Source: Caulobacter sp. (GTDB taxonomy: Bacteria > Pseudomonadota > Alphaproteobacteria > Caulobacterales > Caulobacteraceae). From it: a DNA stretch of 64,000 nucleotides. The notes under the pieces were generated by a model. It did not search any database, was not told the origin of the DNA, and saw only the letters and a list, made by a program, of their open reading frames with translations. Position 1 is the first letter of the stretch, and each line of letters opens with the position of its first letter. A program made the position numbers and the translations under genes. Location: the NCBI GenBank assembly GCA_019636175.1, contig JAHBYC010000001.1, positions 124,001-188,000 of the forward strand, read 5' to 3'. Of the stretch, positions 1 to 10,452 are shown one piece after another.

Positions 1-49
1 TGGATGCCATCGAGGCACTGTGCCGGCCTGCAGGACAGGAGGGATCGGC

Positions 50-430
50 ATGATCAGGACAGCATGTCTCGCCGGCGCACTGGCGCTGGCCGCGGGCGCG
101 GCGCAGGCGGCGGACCGCATCCACTTCGCCAACGTCACCGGCGGCGATGTGCTGCTGCAGGTGGACAGCGCCACGCCGCAGCTGGTGGGCAAGGGCAACT
201 GGCGAACCACCGAAACGACCGCCGGCGATCACCAGATCAAGGTGCATCCGACGGCGGGCGAGGACGCTGTCAAAAGCTGGACCTTCAAGGCCGACGAACT
301 GGTGACCTTCGGGACCAACCGCTACTGGTGCGTGGGCTACATCGGGGGCGAGGGCCAGACGCCATTGCTGATGAAACTGAGCGCCAGCCAGTGCAAGCAG
401 GTGCTGGAGGCCGGGCCGCCGATCAAATGA
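50..430 (+). CDS. Small secreted protein of unknown function
   Basis: This 126-residue protein is not recognised. Residues 1-20 form a clean Sec signal peptide (basic start, Leu/Ala core, AQA cleavage site), leaving a mature periplasmic domain of about 106 residues. It contains two cysteines (in RYWCVGY and ASQCKQ) that could form a disulfide. The ATG at 50 is chosen over the frame opening at 20 because an AGGAGG ribosome site lies at 37-42 and because the signal peptide starts there. The next gene on the same strand also encodes a secreted protein. No function is proposed. Confidence 0.75.
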   Translation: MIRTACLAGALALAAGAAQAADRIHFANVTGGDVLLQVDSATPQLVGKGNWRTTETTAGDHQIKVHPTAGEDAVKSWTFKADELVTFGTNRYWCVGYIGGEGQTPLLMKLSASQCKQVLEAGPPIK

Positions 431-561
431 TCGGGCGCAGACCGGTCTGTCGTGGAGGCGGCTGACGACGATCCCTGGGTCCTCTGTCCCGGCCCCCTTT
501 TTTGGGTTTGAGGCGATATGGCCGCCGTGAAAGCCTGTCCTCGCCATAGGGGACATGCGCC

Positions 562-2265
562 ATGATCCGTCTGCTCGCCTCCTTGATCGCCGTCCTGGGG
601 CTCACGCTGCTGTCCAGCGGTCCAGCCGCCGCCGCGAACGACCCAAAGCCCAGGTATTTCTGCGACAAGCATCCCTATACGACGACCCCGAGCGTCATTC
701 AGTTCGGCGGCGGGCCGAAGGTGTCGCTCAAGCTGGTGCGTTTCGCCTGCTACAGCAAACGGGGCACGCGGCCGCCTTCCCAGGTGGGAGGCAAGTCGGG
801 CTTGCAGGATGCGCGGGGCAAGTGGCTTATTCCCCAGCGCTACAACACCATCCTGCCGCTGAGCTCGGCCCATTCGCTGGTTCAACTGAAGTCCGTTGAT
901 GGCAAGCCGTCCCGCGACGAAGGCTGGTATGTCTATATGCACGGCAAGGGGCCGGGCCCGCGCCTGTCGTACTCCCGTTTCCATCGCCTGGTCGGCGGGT
1001 CGGGGGACCTCGATGTCTACGTCGGCGAGAATGACGACGCGCCCCGTACGGCCAGCCCTCGCAAGGTCGGCGTCATCACCTCGGTGATCACCAGCGTGCG
1101 ACCGCTTCAGGTCTATGGCGTCACCGTGAATCCCGGCTTCGCCAGCCAGGGAACCGTGGACGACTACGAGCGCGCCCGCCGGGGCGACCGCTGGGCGGTG
1201 GAGCGGTATGGCGAGACGGCCATCGTGGTCCATCTGTCGCCGACCGAAAGCCAGATGATGTCGATGGCGGTGGAGCCGATTTCGCCGATCATGAACCGGA
1301 TCGACCTGTTCGGGCGTGGTCGGGACGCGGTGGTCGGTCTGCTGCAGATCAAGCACCCGGACATGCCGCCCGAGGACACCGGACGCGACGTCATTCTCGG
1401 ACGCTCGGTCAGCATCCTCTATCTGCCGCTGGATCCCAACGGCTCCGTCGCCGCCCTGCCCGAGGGCGCGATCGGCGTGATGATCATTCCCGGCGACACC
1501 AGCCTCGGCGTCACCGCCACGGGATGGGCCGTGGTCTATCCCAAGGGGGAGGGGTTCGAATTCGGCATCGGGTCAGGATCGTTGCAGGGCGTCATCGCCA
1601 ACGCCGCCGGGCTGCCGCGCTATGCGGGGCTGCATATCAACGGCCGGTACGTCCTCGTGAAGGAGCCGCGCACGGGCTACTGGAACGTCTATGCCGACAC
1701 CATCAAGATGGAGGTCGCCGGGGAGACAAGCGAACGCCGACCCGAGAACGCCATCCGCGTCTACCGGGCCAGATCTGACGCCAAACAGGCCGCCGACCGC
1801 CAACTGGCCGCCCAGCGCCGGGCCGAGGCGGAAGCGGAACGTCAGAGGCTGCAGCGCGAGGCGGCGGCCCGGGCTGCGGCCGATCGCCAGCGCCTGATCG
1901 CCATCTTCGACCGCAACCCCTGCGACCAGCGGGTGCGCAGCAGCGTGATCAGCCTGGGGGACAGCTATGTGAAGCGCTACTTCGAATCCTGCGGCATGTA
2001 CGGGTCGGACGATTTTGCCCGGGCGGAACGGGTGGGCGTCGATCGCAATCTGATCGAGCGGGCGCGGTCGGACTATCTGTGGAAATCGCAGCAGGAAGCG
2101 GCGGCCCGCCAGCGCGACAACAGCGTGGCGGCGATCACCGGGGCCTCGTCCAACTGGGGGCCGGTGTCGACCAAGCCGATCGGCGCTGAATACGGCACCT
2201 ACGGCGCCGAACAGCAGCGATATGTCTGGGATCGCGAGCTGGCCAAGCAGCTGCGGATCCGCTGA
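562..2265 (+). CDS. Secreted protein with WG-like repeat and C-terminal coiled coil
   Basis: This is a 567-residue exported protein of unknown role. Residues 1-25 are a Sec signal peptide ending in AAAA. Around residues 80-100 one segment (GLQDARGKWLIPQRY) has the pattern of a WG beta repeat. A long mixed alpha/beta region follows, with nothing else I recognise. Residues 400-448 are an Ala/Arg/Glu/Gln-rich heptad-like stretch predicted to be a coiled coil. The C-terminal part has two cysteines about 24 residues apart (NPCDQR and FESCGM). The gene ends 3 bases from the convergent uracil-DNA glycosylase gene. The reading frame is confident; the function is unknown. Confidence 0.75.
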   Translation: MIRLLASLIAVLGLTLLSSGPAAAANDPKPRYFCDKHPYTTTPSVIQFGGGPKVSLKLVRFACYSKRGTRPPSQVGGKSGLQDARGKWLIPQRYNTILPLSSAHSLVQLKSVDGKPSRDEGWYVYMHGKGPGPRLSYSRFHRLVGGSGDLDVYVGENDDAPRTASPRKVGVITSVITSVRPLQVYGVTVNPGFASQGTVDDYERARRGDRWAVERYGETAIVVHLSPTESQMMSMAVEPISPIMNRIDLFGRGRDAVVGLLQIKHPDMPPEDTGRDVILGRSVSILYLPLDPNGSVAALPEGAIGVMIIPGDTSLGVTATGWAVVYPKGEGFEFGIGSGSLQGVIANAAGLPRYAGLHINGRYVLVKEPRTGYWNVYADTIKMEVAGETSERRPENAIRVYRARSDAKQAADRQLAAQRRAEAEAERQRLQREAAARAAADRQRLIAIFDRNPCDQRVRSSVISLGDSYVKRYFESCGMYGSDDFARAERVGVDRNLIERARSDYLWKSQQEAAARQRDNSVAAITGASSNWGPVSTKPIGAEYGTYGAEQQRYVWDRELAKQLRIR

Positions 2266-2268
2266 GCC

Positions 2269-2922
2269 TCAGGCCTTTTCGATCAGGGCGCGGGCCCGCA
2301 GGAAGATGTCCTCGAACATCTCCGGGGTCAGGCGGCCGGTGTTCGTGTTCAGGCGCGAGCAATGGTAGCTGTTGATGACGCGGTAGGGGCCGGCGTCGAA
2401 TTCGCTGCCGTGACCGGGGGTTCCGGCCGAGGCCTTCAGGCCCAGCGCCCGCATCAGGCTGCGTCGCGAGACATCGCCCAGGGTGACGATCACCTTGAGC
2501 CGGGGCAGGGCGGCGAGCCGGTTGACGAAGAAGGGGCGGCAGGCGTGCTCCTCGCTGGTCTCCGGCTTGTTCTGCGGCGGGGCGCAGCGGACGGCGTTGG
2601 TGATCATGCAGTCGACGAGGCGGATGCTGTCATCCGGACGGGCGTCGTAGTCGCCGACCGCAAAGCCGGCCTTCTTCAGGGTTCCGTAGAGCAGCCATCC
2701 GGCGTGGTCGCCGGTAAAGGGGCGACCCGTGCGGTTCGCGCCGGTGCGCCCCGGGGCCAGGCCCGCAACCAGCAGCCGGGCGTTCTCGTCACCGAACGAG
2801 GGGGCCGGTCCGTTGAACCAGTCGGGATTCTGGACCTGGTTTTCGGCGCGATAGGCGACCAGCCGGGGGCAGAGCGGACAATCGCGGGGCGGTTCAGGCG
2901 AGGTGAGGTCCACCGTCGTCAC
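2269..2922 (-). CDS. Family 5 uracil-DNA glycosylase (UDGb type)
   Basis: The 217-residue protein excises uracil and related deaminated bases from DNA in base-excision repair. Four cysteines expected to hold a 4Fe-4S cluster are visible: C15 and C18 (CPLC) and two more in the AVRCAPP and EEHACRPF segments. The active-site motif GLAPGRTGANRTGRPFTGD is the family-5 signature, distinct from the family-4 GEAPG form. The start is GTG, giving VTTVDL. The upstream minus-strand NYN-domain gene ends with a stop codon that shares one base with this GTG, so the two genes are probably translationally coupled. Confidence 0.88.
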   Translation of the reverse strand: MTTVDLTSPEPPRDCPLCPRLVAYRAENQVQNPDWFNGPAPSFGDENARLLVAGLAPGRTGANRTGRPFTGDHAGWLLYGTLKKAGFAVGDYDARPDDSIRLVDCMITNAVRCAPPQNKPETSEEHACRPFFVNRLAALPRLKVIVTLGDVSRRSLMRALGLKASAGTPGHGSEFDAGPYRVINSYHCSRLNTNTGRLTPEMFEDIFLRARALIEKA

Positions 2923-3527
2923 TAAAGTTCGTCCTCGGCCTCGATCTCGGCGCGGGTGCGGTTGTCATAGGTCCCGCCGCCTCGGGACGGCGGGGCGCGG
3001 GAGGGCCGGCCGATGATGTCGCCCAGGTCGGCGAGGTCCACGAAATTATCAGCCTGGCGGCGCAGATCGTCGCTGATCATCGGCGGCTGCGACTTGACGG
3101 TGGAGACCACCGTGACCCGCACGCCCTTGCGCTGGATCGCCTCGACCAGGGCGCGGAAATCGCCGTCGCCGGAGAACAGCACCAGATGGTCGGCCGCCTC
3201 GGCCATCTCCATCATGCCCACGGCGATCTCGATATCCATGTCCCCACGCCAGCGGTCGCGGCCTTGGCTGTCGGTGAACTTGCGGGCCGACTTGGTGACC
3301 AGGGTGAAGCCGTTGTAGTCGAGCCAGTCGACCAGGGGGCGGATCGGGCTGTAGTCGTCGCCCTCGACGATGGCGGTGTAGTAGTAGGCCCGGATGAGGA
3401 CGCCGCGCTTGCGGAACTCGTCGAGAAGCTTGCGGTAGTCGATGTCGAAGCCGAGGGCCTTGGCCTGGGAATAGAAATTGGCCCCATCGATGAACAGGGC
3501 GATCTTTTCGGTGGGATAGAATGTCAT
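2922..3527 (-). CDS. NYN-domain (LabA/DUF88-like) protein
   Basis: A 201-residue protein of the NYN/PIN-like superfamily, related to the LabA/DUF88 group. The conserved acidic residues are present: LFIDGANFY near the N-terminus and LFSGDGDFRALVE in the second half. Members are predicted metal-dependent ribonucleases; cellular targets are mostly unknown. The ATG at 3527 (MTFYPTEK) is chosen because the longer frame to 3596 adds a Cys-rich, poorly conserved leader that would overlap folK. It is divergent from folK and one base overlaps the downstream glycosylase start, which suggests a two-gene operon. The C-terminal 40 residues are hydrophilic and probably disordered. Confidence 0.85.
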   Translation of the reverse strand: MTFYPTEKIALFIDGANFYSQAKALGFDIDYRKLLDEFRKRGVLIRAYYYTAIVEGDDYSPIRPLVDWLDYNGFTLVTKSARKFTDSQGRDRWRGDMDIEIAVGMMEMAEAADHLVLFSGDGDFRALVEAIQRKGVRVTVVSTVKSQPPMISDDLRRQADNFVDLADLGDIIGRPSRAPPSRGGGTYDNRTRAEIEAEDEL

Positions 3528-3540
3528 TGGATTCAATTCC

Positions 3541-4056
3541 TTGAAGCAATATTCGCACAGTCTGGATGATGCCGTGATCGTCGCGTTGGGCAGCAATCTG
3601 CCCGGCGATCACGGCGATAGTCGCACCCTGCTGGAAGCGGCGCTGGACCGCTTTTCGGCCCACGGCCTGGAGGTTGCGGCCCGATCCGGCTGGTGGCGAT
3701 CCGCCGCCTGGCCCGATCCGGCGGGTCCTGCCTATACGAACGGCGTTGCGGTTGTCGAGACAGCGCTGACCGCCGAGGCCGCGCACCGCGCGTTGCAGAC
3801 CATCGAGCAGGCGTTCGGCCGCAACCGGGGCGCGCCAAACGCCCCGCGCACCCTCGATCTCGACCTGATTGCGTTCGGTCGGCTGCGGCTGGACACCGCG
3901 GACCTGATCCTGCCGCATCCCCGGGCTCATCAGCGCCTCTTCGTCATGGGCCCCCTGGCCGAGGTCGCGCCGGACTGGATCCATCCTCGCCTTGGGCAGT
4001 CCGCCGCGGAGCTGGCGCGCCGGTGCGACGTCGGGATGGACGCGGTTCCCTGGTAG
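3541..4056 (+). CDS. folK: 2-amino-4-hydroxy-6-hydroxymethyldihydropteridine diphosphokinase
   Basis: HPPK transfers pyrophosphate from ATP to 6-hydroxymethyl-7,8-dihydropterin in folate synthesis. The family start IVALGSNLPGD and the signature APRTLDLDLIAFG, with its metal-binding aspartates, are both visible, and the C-terminal HPRAHQRLFVMGPLAEV block is typical. The start is uncertain. The frame opens with TTG at 3541, but GTG at 3574 places the protein start just before IVALGSN, as in other HPPKs, and leaves more room (46 bases) for the divergent promoter. No strong ribosome site marks either one. folK is not clustered with folP or folB here. Confidence 0.88.
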   Translation: MKQYSHSLDDAVIVALGSNLPGDHGDSRTLLEAALDRFSAHGLEVAARSGWWRSAAWPDPAGPAYTNGVAVVETALTAEAAHRALQTIEQAFGRNRGAPNAPRTLDLDLIAFGRLRLDTADLILPHPRAHQRLFVMGPLAEVAPDWIHPRLGQSAAELARRCDVGMDAVPW

Positions 4057-4068
4057 GGCGGAAGGCGG

Positions 4069-4536
4069 TCAGGGTCGTCGGGGGCGCTGTTTTGCCGAGA
4101 TGGACTTGACCCGCATTCGACCGCGCGGGGCGTCGGGAATGGCGACCCGGGCCCGATCCAGGGCGCTGTCGATGAGGGCGGCGACGGCGGGAGTCTCAAG
4201 CATTTCCGGTCCGGTCAGGCGAATGTGCCGCACCCGGCTGCCGGAGCCTCGCAACAGGCCCTCCGGGTCGGGCAGGCCGGCGCCCTGAAGAAAGCAGAGC
4301 GTGCAGTGCCGGGGCAGGGCGAGGATCGACACGACAGCGTCGGAGACGCGGGTCGGCGGCCCGAAGCCGACCACGAGGCCCTGGTAGTTGTCGTAGATCA
4401 TGGCGTCCGCGCCGGGCATCCGCGCGCGGAGCCCGGCGACGCCATCGAGAAACTGGCCGGCGATGTCAGGTTCATATCGCGCCGCGAAAGCCGCCAGGGC
4501 AGACGCCGCCTCGATTTCGTCGTCTTGATCTGTCAT
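4069..4536 (-). CDS. DUF1801 domain protein
   Basis: A 155-residue cytoplasmic protein with a DUF1801-type fold (related to the YdhG/frataxin-like group). Typical features are YDNYQGLVVGFG in the middle and CTLCFLQGAGLPDPEGLLRG followed by a RHIRL strand. The biochemical function of the family is not established. The ATG at 4536 (MTDQDDE) is preferred over the longer upstream frame, which runs across the rpoZ gene. It is divergent from rpoZ, whose promoter lies in the 84-base gap. The C-terminus is basic. Confidence 0.8.
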   Translation of the reverse strand: MTDQDDEIEAASALAAFAARYEPDIAGQFLDGVAGLRARMPGADAMIYDNYQGLVVGFGPPTRVSDAVVSILALPRHCTLCFLQGAGLPDPEGLLRGSGSRVRHIRLTGPEMLETPAVAALIDSALDRARVAIPDAPRGRMRVKSISAKQRPRRP

Positions 4537-4557
4537 GGTCTTCTCAGCCTTGCGGCG

Positions 4558-4586
4558 TTGCACAATAGCGCGCAAAACACTATGTA
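4558..4586 (+). promoter_or_regulatory. Probable housekeeping promoter of rpoZ
   Basis: TTGCAC (4558-4563) and TATGTA (4581-4586) are separated by exactly 17 bases, and the -10 element ends 34 bases before the rpoZ ATG. This is an AT-richer patch in the DUF1801/rpoZ divergent gap. The match is by eye; the start site is not mapped. Confidence 0.5.
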
Positions 4587-4620
4587 GCCCGGTTCCACCG
4601 ACATCGCTTGAGAGACTTGA

Positions 4621-4980
4621 ATGGCCCGCGTCACCGTCGAAGACTGCATCGAGAAGGTTCCCAACCGCTTTGGGCTGGTCCTGCTGGCGTCCCATCGCGC
4701 CCGCGCCATCTCGGCCGGTTCGGGTCTGCTCGTTGATCGCGACAACGACAAGAACCCGGTCGTCGCCCTCCGCGAGATCGCCGACGATGTCGTCGACAAT
4801 GAGGGCCTCAAGGAAAGCCTGATCGCCACCCTGCAGCGGGTGGACGAGCGCACCGAGGCCGAGGAAGAGGCGGAAACCATCGCCCTGCTGTCGGATCCGA
4901 CCCACATGCAGATGAGCGAATCGGAACTGATCCGCGCCCTGCAGAGCGACCGTGATGGCGGTCAGGAGGAGCGGTACTGA
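4621..4980 (+). CDS. rpoZ: DNA-directed RNA polymerase omega subunit
   Basis: Omega helps assemble and stabilise RNA polymerase by binding the beta-prime subunit. The N-terminal [20 protein letters not shown] and the [11 protein letters not shown] helix are diagnostic. The length (119 residues) is usual for alphaproteobacteria, whose omega has an acidic C-terminal extension, seen here as [14 protein letters not shown]. The gene sits 26 bases upstream of the (p)ppGpp synthetase/hydrolase gene on the same strand. This rpoZ-rel linkage is widely conserved in proteobacteria and links polymerase with the stringent response. Confidence 0.97.
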   Translation: MARVTVEDCIEKVPNRFGLVLLASHRARAISAGSGLLVDRDNDKNPVVALREIADDVVDNEGLKESLIATLQRVDERTEAEEEAETIALLSDPTHMQMSESELIRALQSDRDGGQEERY

Positions 4981-5006
4981 GCCCCGAGGGCTCAGAACCT
5001 CTCACC

Positions 5007-7286
<2,280 letters not shown>

Positions 7287-7345
7287 TCCAGCGGTCGTAC
7301 GCAATCCTTCGCCGACTGGCGGAGAAGGCTAATCCGAGGACTTCC

Positions 7346-7882
7346 ATGACCTTCCACATTCTCACCGGCGCCCCGGGCGCCGGCAAAAGCGTGATCCTGC
7401 GCGGTCTCGAGCGGGCCGGGCTGGCGGTCGTCGAGGAGGCGGCGACCGATGTGATTGCCTGGGAGCAGGCGAGGGGATGCGCCGAGCCTTGGGCGGAGCC
7501 GGGGTTCATCGACGCCATTCTCGAGCTTCAGCAATCGCGCGAGCGTCGGGCCGGCGAGGGTCTGACCGTGTTTGATCGATCGCCGGTCTGCACCCTGGCG
7601 CTGAGCCGGTTTCAGGAGCGGGCGGACAGTCCCGCCCTCGAACGGGCGATCGGCCGGCTGCTCGATGAGGGCCGGTATCATCGCGAGGTCTTCTTTGTGG
7701 AGGGGCTGGATTTCATCACCCCGACAGCGGCCCGCCGGATCGATCTGGAGGGCGCGCGCCGCTTCGCCGGGAAACACCGGCGATGCTACGAGGACCTCGG
7801 CTTCACCCTGATCCCGGTCGCTCCGGCGCCGGCCGAACAGCGCGTCGAGACGGTGCTGCGGCATCTGGGCGCCCCCGGCTAG
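7346..7882 (+). CDS. AAA-type P-loop ATPase/kinase-like protein
   Basis: A 178-residue protein with a Walker A motif, GAPGAGKS, at residues 8-15, preceded by the strand FHIL. The arrangement matches the AAA_28 group of small P-loop proteins, which resemble nucleoside or metabolite kinases. A Walker-B-like LTVFDRSPVC and an Arg-rich lid region follow. The substrate is unknown. It lies 59 bases downstream of the Rel gene on the same strand but need not be part of that operon. Its stop codon overlaps the stop of the convergent dioxygenase gene by 4 bases (7879-7882). Confidence 0.78.
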   Translation: MTFHILTGAPGAGKSVILRGLERAGLAVVEEAATDVIAWEQARGCAEPWAEPGFIDAILELQQSRERRAGEGLTVFDRSPVCTLALSRFQERADSPALERAIGRLLDEGRYHREVFFVEGLDFITPTAARRIDLEGARRFAGKHRRCYEDLGFTLIPVAPAPAEQRVETVLRHLGAPG

Positions 7883-8877
7883 ACCCAGTCGGGATGCTCG
7901 GTCAGGTCCGGGTGATACATGTTGATGTACTGCGCCAGGCGGGGGCGGTCGGCCAGGTTCGCGCTGGCGCCGTGCGGCAGGTCCTGTCGCCAGATGATCA
8001 GGTCGCCGGCGCGGCCGGCGATCGGCGTCGCCTCGGCGCTGAGGTCAATATCCCGCGGGCTGACACCCGGCCCCAGGGCGTCCAGCCAGGCGCCAAGGCG
8101 ATGGTGAAAGCCCGGAACCAGCGTCAGCGCCCCCTGATCGGCCGCCGTGTCCTCAAGATAGAGGATGCCCTGGGTCGCGAAGGGGATGGGGGTGGCCAGG
8201 CTGCAGTCCCAATGCAGGTGCGGACCCCGGAAGCGGTGGGTCGGGGTCTCAGGCGGGTTGAAGCTGAGCCGGTCGATGGTCAGCCACAGGTCGGCGGATC
8301 CCCAGAGCTGGGCGAAGGCCTTATGGATGCGCGGCGAGCGGCGCGCCGCCTCCATGGCGGGATGCTGAAACCGCTGAACCATGATCCCGTGGTCGTTGGG
8401 GCGGTACCAGCTTGAGGGATCGTCTGGCCGCCCGCCGACGGTTTGCCAGAGGGCGGCGGCCGCCTCCGCGGCCTCGCCGTGGCTGATCGCATCCGGCACC
8501 ACCACGACCCCGTCGCGTTCCCAGGCTTGCAGGTCGGTTTCGGAGAGGACCGGCGCCATGGCCTCGATGGCGTCGAGGCGCGCCCTGGCGGCCGGCGGCG
8601 GCGGGCGTCCTTCCGAGCGGGAGATGTAGCGCCCCAGGCGCTCGCGGTCCGGAGGGCCGGCCGTGGCCAGGATCCAGGATTCGAACGCGGCCAGGTCCGG
8701 CCTCTGGCTTCCCAGATGCTGCTGCGCCTGCTCGAGCCCCAGGCCGATGGTGTCGAGAACCATCCGATCGGCGATGCCCAGGCCGGGGCGCCAGGGCGCG
8801 CGCCCCGTCAATCGCGCCCAAAGGTCCTCAAGCCCGGGAACCTGGCGGGACAGCGGCGGCGGGTCGCGTAGGATCAT
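7879..8877 (-). CDS. Phytanoyl-CoA dioxygenase (PhyH) family protein
   Basis: A 332-residue protein with the PhyH fold, a non-haem Fe(II)/2-oxoglutarate oxygenase. The iron ligands can be seen: the HxD pair in GPHLHWDCS and the distal histidine in RQDLPHGASAN, followed by the 2-oxoglutarate-binding arginine in RPRLAQY. The substrate cannot be inferred. The N-terminal 110 residues are an extra helical region. The start is set at the ATG at 8877, because the longer frame opens with a TTG at 8913. The gene is divergent from an acyl-CoA dehydrogenase gene, and the gap between them holds a perfect dyad. Confidence 0.82.
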   Translation of the reverse strand: MILRDPPPLSRQVPGLEDLWARLTGRAPWRPGLGIADRMVLDTIGLGLEQAQQHLGSQRPDLAAFESWILATAGPPDRERLGRYISRSEGRPPPPAARARLDAIEAMAPVLSETDLQAWERDGVVVVPDAISHGEAAEAAAALWQTVGGRPDDPSSWYRPNDHGIMVQRFQHPAMEAARRSPRIHKAFAQLWGSADLWLTIDRLSFNPPETPTHRFRGPHLHWDCSLATPIPFATQGILYLEDTAADQGALTLVPGFHHRLGAWLDALGPGVSPRDIDLSAEATPIAGRAGDLIIWRQDLPHGASANLADRPRLAQYINMYHPDLTEHPDWV

Positions 8878-8952
8878 GCGCCGATGATGCGACAGCCGGG
8901 TGAGGGCGCGCAATCACAGAGTGTCCGGGCCGGTCGTTCCCTTCGCTGGCGG

Positions 8953-8967
8953 CTGACGCGGCGTCAG
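8953..8967. promoter_or_regulatory. Perfect 7-1-7 dyad, candidate operator
   Basis: CTGACGC, one G, then GCGTCAG form a perfect inverted repeat in the divergent gap between the PhyH gene (start 8877) and the acyl-CoA dehydrogenase gene (start 9051). Its size and position fit the binding site of a dimeric repressor such as a TetR-type regulator, but no regulator gene is adjacent. This is pattern evidence only. Confidence 0.35.
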
Positions 8968-9050
8968 GGCGCACTACCCCCTTGCGCCATACCCCCTTTT
9001 CGAACGACTGTTTGACTCAAGAGCCCAAAAGCCAATTGAGGAGACGCCCC

Positions 9051-10286
9051 ATGTCCATCGATTTCGAAATTCCGCCGGAAGCCAAGGCGATCCGCGACAA
9101 GGTTCGCCAGTGGGTGCAGGACGAATGCAAGCCGGCCGAGAAGGCGCTGCTGGATGGCGGCGACTACAAGACCATCCTGAGCGAGCTTCGCACCAAGGCG
9201 CGGGCGCGGGGTCTGTGGTGCCCCTTCATCCCGGTTGAACATGGCGGCATGGGGCTGGGGCCGCTGGCCAACGCCCTGGTGCAGATGGAGCTGGGGGAAA
9301 GCTATCTGGGCGCCCTGTCGCTCAATACCCAGGGGCCCGATGACGCGACCATGATGACCCTGCTGGCCCACGGCACGGAGTACCAGAAGGAGAAGTTCCT
9401 CAAGCCGCTGCTGAACGGCGAAAAGCGCATCTGCTACTCGATGACCGAAAAGGCCGCCGGCGCCGACGCCACCGGGATGCAGACGCGGGCGGTGAAGGAC
9501 GGCAACGAGAACTACATCCTCAACGGCGAGAAGTGGTTCAGCTCGGCGGCCAGCGTCGCCGACATCGCCTTGGTCATGGCCATGACCGATCCGGACGCCC
9601 CGCGCCACCAGCGCTATTCGACCTTCATCGTCGAGCTGCCCAATCCCGGCTACCGGATCATCCGCGACATCGACACCATGGCCGCCGAAGGGCCGCTCAG
9701 CCACATCCTCGGCGGCGGTCACAGCGAAATCGAGATCAAGGACCTGAAGGTGCCGGCGGAAAACCTGCTGGGCGGCGAGGGCAACGGCTTCAACATGGGT
9801 CAGCACCGTCTGGCCTACGGCCGGCTGCGTCACGGCATGCACAATGTCGCCATGGCCCAGAAGGCGCTGGATCTGGCCACCGCCCATGTCGTCAAACGCG
9901 AGACCTTCGGCAAGAAGCTGAAGGATCGCCAGGGGGTGCAGTGGATGCTGGCCGACTGCGCCAGCGAGCTCTACATGGCCCGGCTGATGCTGATCCACAT
10001 CGCCTACAAGGCCGAGAAAGGCATGGACCTGCGGCAGGAAAACTCCATCGCCAAGGTCTTCCTGGCGCACATGGTGCACAAGGTGGTCGACACCGCCATC
10101 CAGCTGCACGGCGCGCTGGGCTATTCGATGGATACCCCCCTGGCCCGCTGGTACACCCACATTCGGTCGCAGCGCCTGGTCGACGGGCCCGATGAGGTGC
10201 ACCGCTGGACCGTCGGCCGCAATGTCATCAAGGCCTTCGAGCGCGACGGCACCACGGCGGCGGCGGCCGGCGGGGATATCATCTAG
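9051..10286 (+). CDS. Acyl-CoA dehydrogenase family protein
   Basis: This 411-residue FAD enzyme would oxidise an acyl-CoA or similar thioester at the alpha-beta position. The order of segments is typical: helical N-terminal domain, CYSMTEKAAGADATGM (flavin-binding strand), the NGEKWFSS strand, and the C-terminal helical domain with IQLHGALGYS and LVDGPDEVHRW, where the catalytic acid of the ACAD10/11-like group would lie. The ATG at 9051 is chosen because GAGGAG lies just upstream and the preceding 23 codons of the open frame are non-conserved. The true substrate is unknown. Confidence 0.92.
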   Translation: MSIDFEIPPEAKAIRDKVRQWVQDECKPAEKALLDGGDYKTILSELRTKARARGLWCPFIPVEHGGMGLGPLANALVQMELGESYLGALSLNTQGPDDATMMTLLAHGTEYQKEKFLKPLLNGEKRICYSMTEKAAGADATGMQTRAVKDGNENYILNGEKWFSSAASVADIALVMAMTDPDAPRHQRYSTFIVELPNPGYRIIRDIDTMAAEGPLSHILGGGHSEIEIKDLKVPAENLLGGEGNGFNMGQHRLAYGRLRHGMHNVAMAQKALDLATAHVVKRETFGKKLKDRQGVQWMLADCASELYMARLMLIHIAYKAEKGMDLRQENSIAKVFLAHMVHKVVDTAIQLHGALGYSMDTPLARWYTHIRSQRLVDGPDEVHRWTVGRNVIKAFERDGTTAAAAGGDII

Positions 10287-10292
10287 CGATCG

Positions 10293-10449
10293 ACTCTCCG
10301 ACCTTCGTCATCCCGGACAGGCCGCAGGCCTGATCCGGGACCCAGGAGGGTAGGGGAGCTGTCCTTTCCGCCGCCATCACCGTGCTTGAACCCCTGGGTC
10401 CCGGCTCTCCCCTCGGCCTCGCCGAGGTCCGGCCGGGATGACGGAGAGT
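10293..10449. repeat. Long imperfect palindrome (intergenic element A)
   Basis: The whole gap between the acyl-CoA dehydrogenase and amidohydrolase genes is one imperfect inverted repeat. Outer arms ACTCTCCG (10293-10300) and CGGAGAGT (10442-10449) pair. Inside them CGTCATCCCGG pairs with CCGGGATGACG, and GGGACCCAGG (10337-10346) pairs with CCTGGGTCCC (10393-10402). From general knowledge, similar GTCATCCCGG palindromes are common dispersed elements in Caulobacterales and other alphaproteobacteria. It could fold in the transcript as a terminator-like or REP-like structure. Confidence 0.75.
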
Positions 10450-10452
10450 GGA

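Noticed and set aside
7287-7345. CCTTCGCC...GGCGGAGAAGG stem after the Rel gene
   Set aside because: The stem needs a large bulge and has no T-run; too weak to call a terminator.
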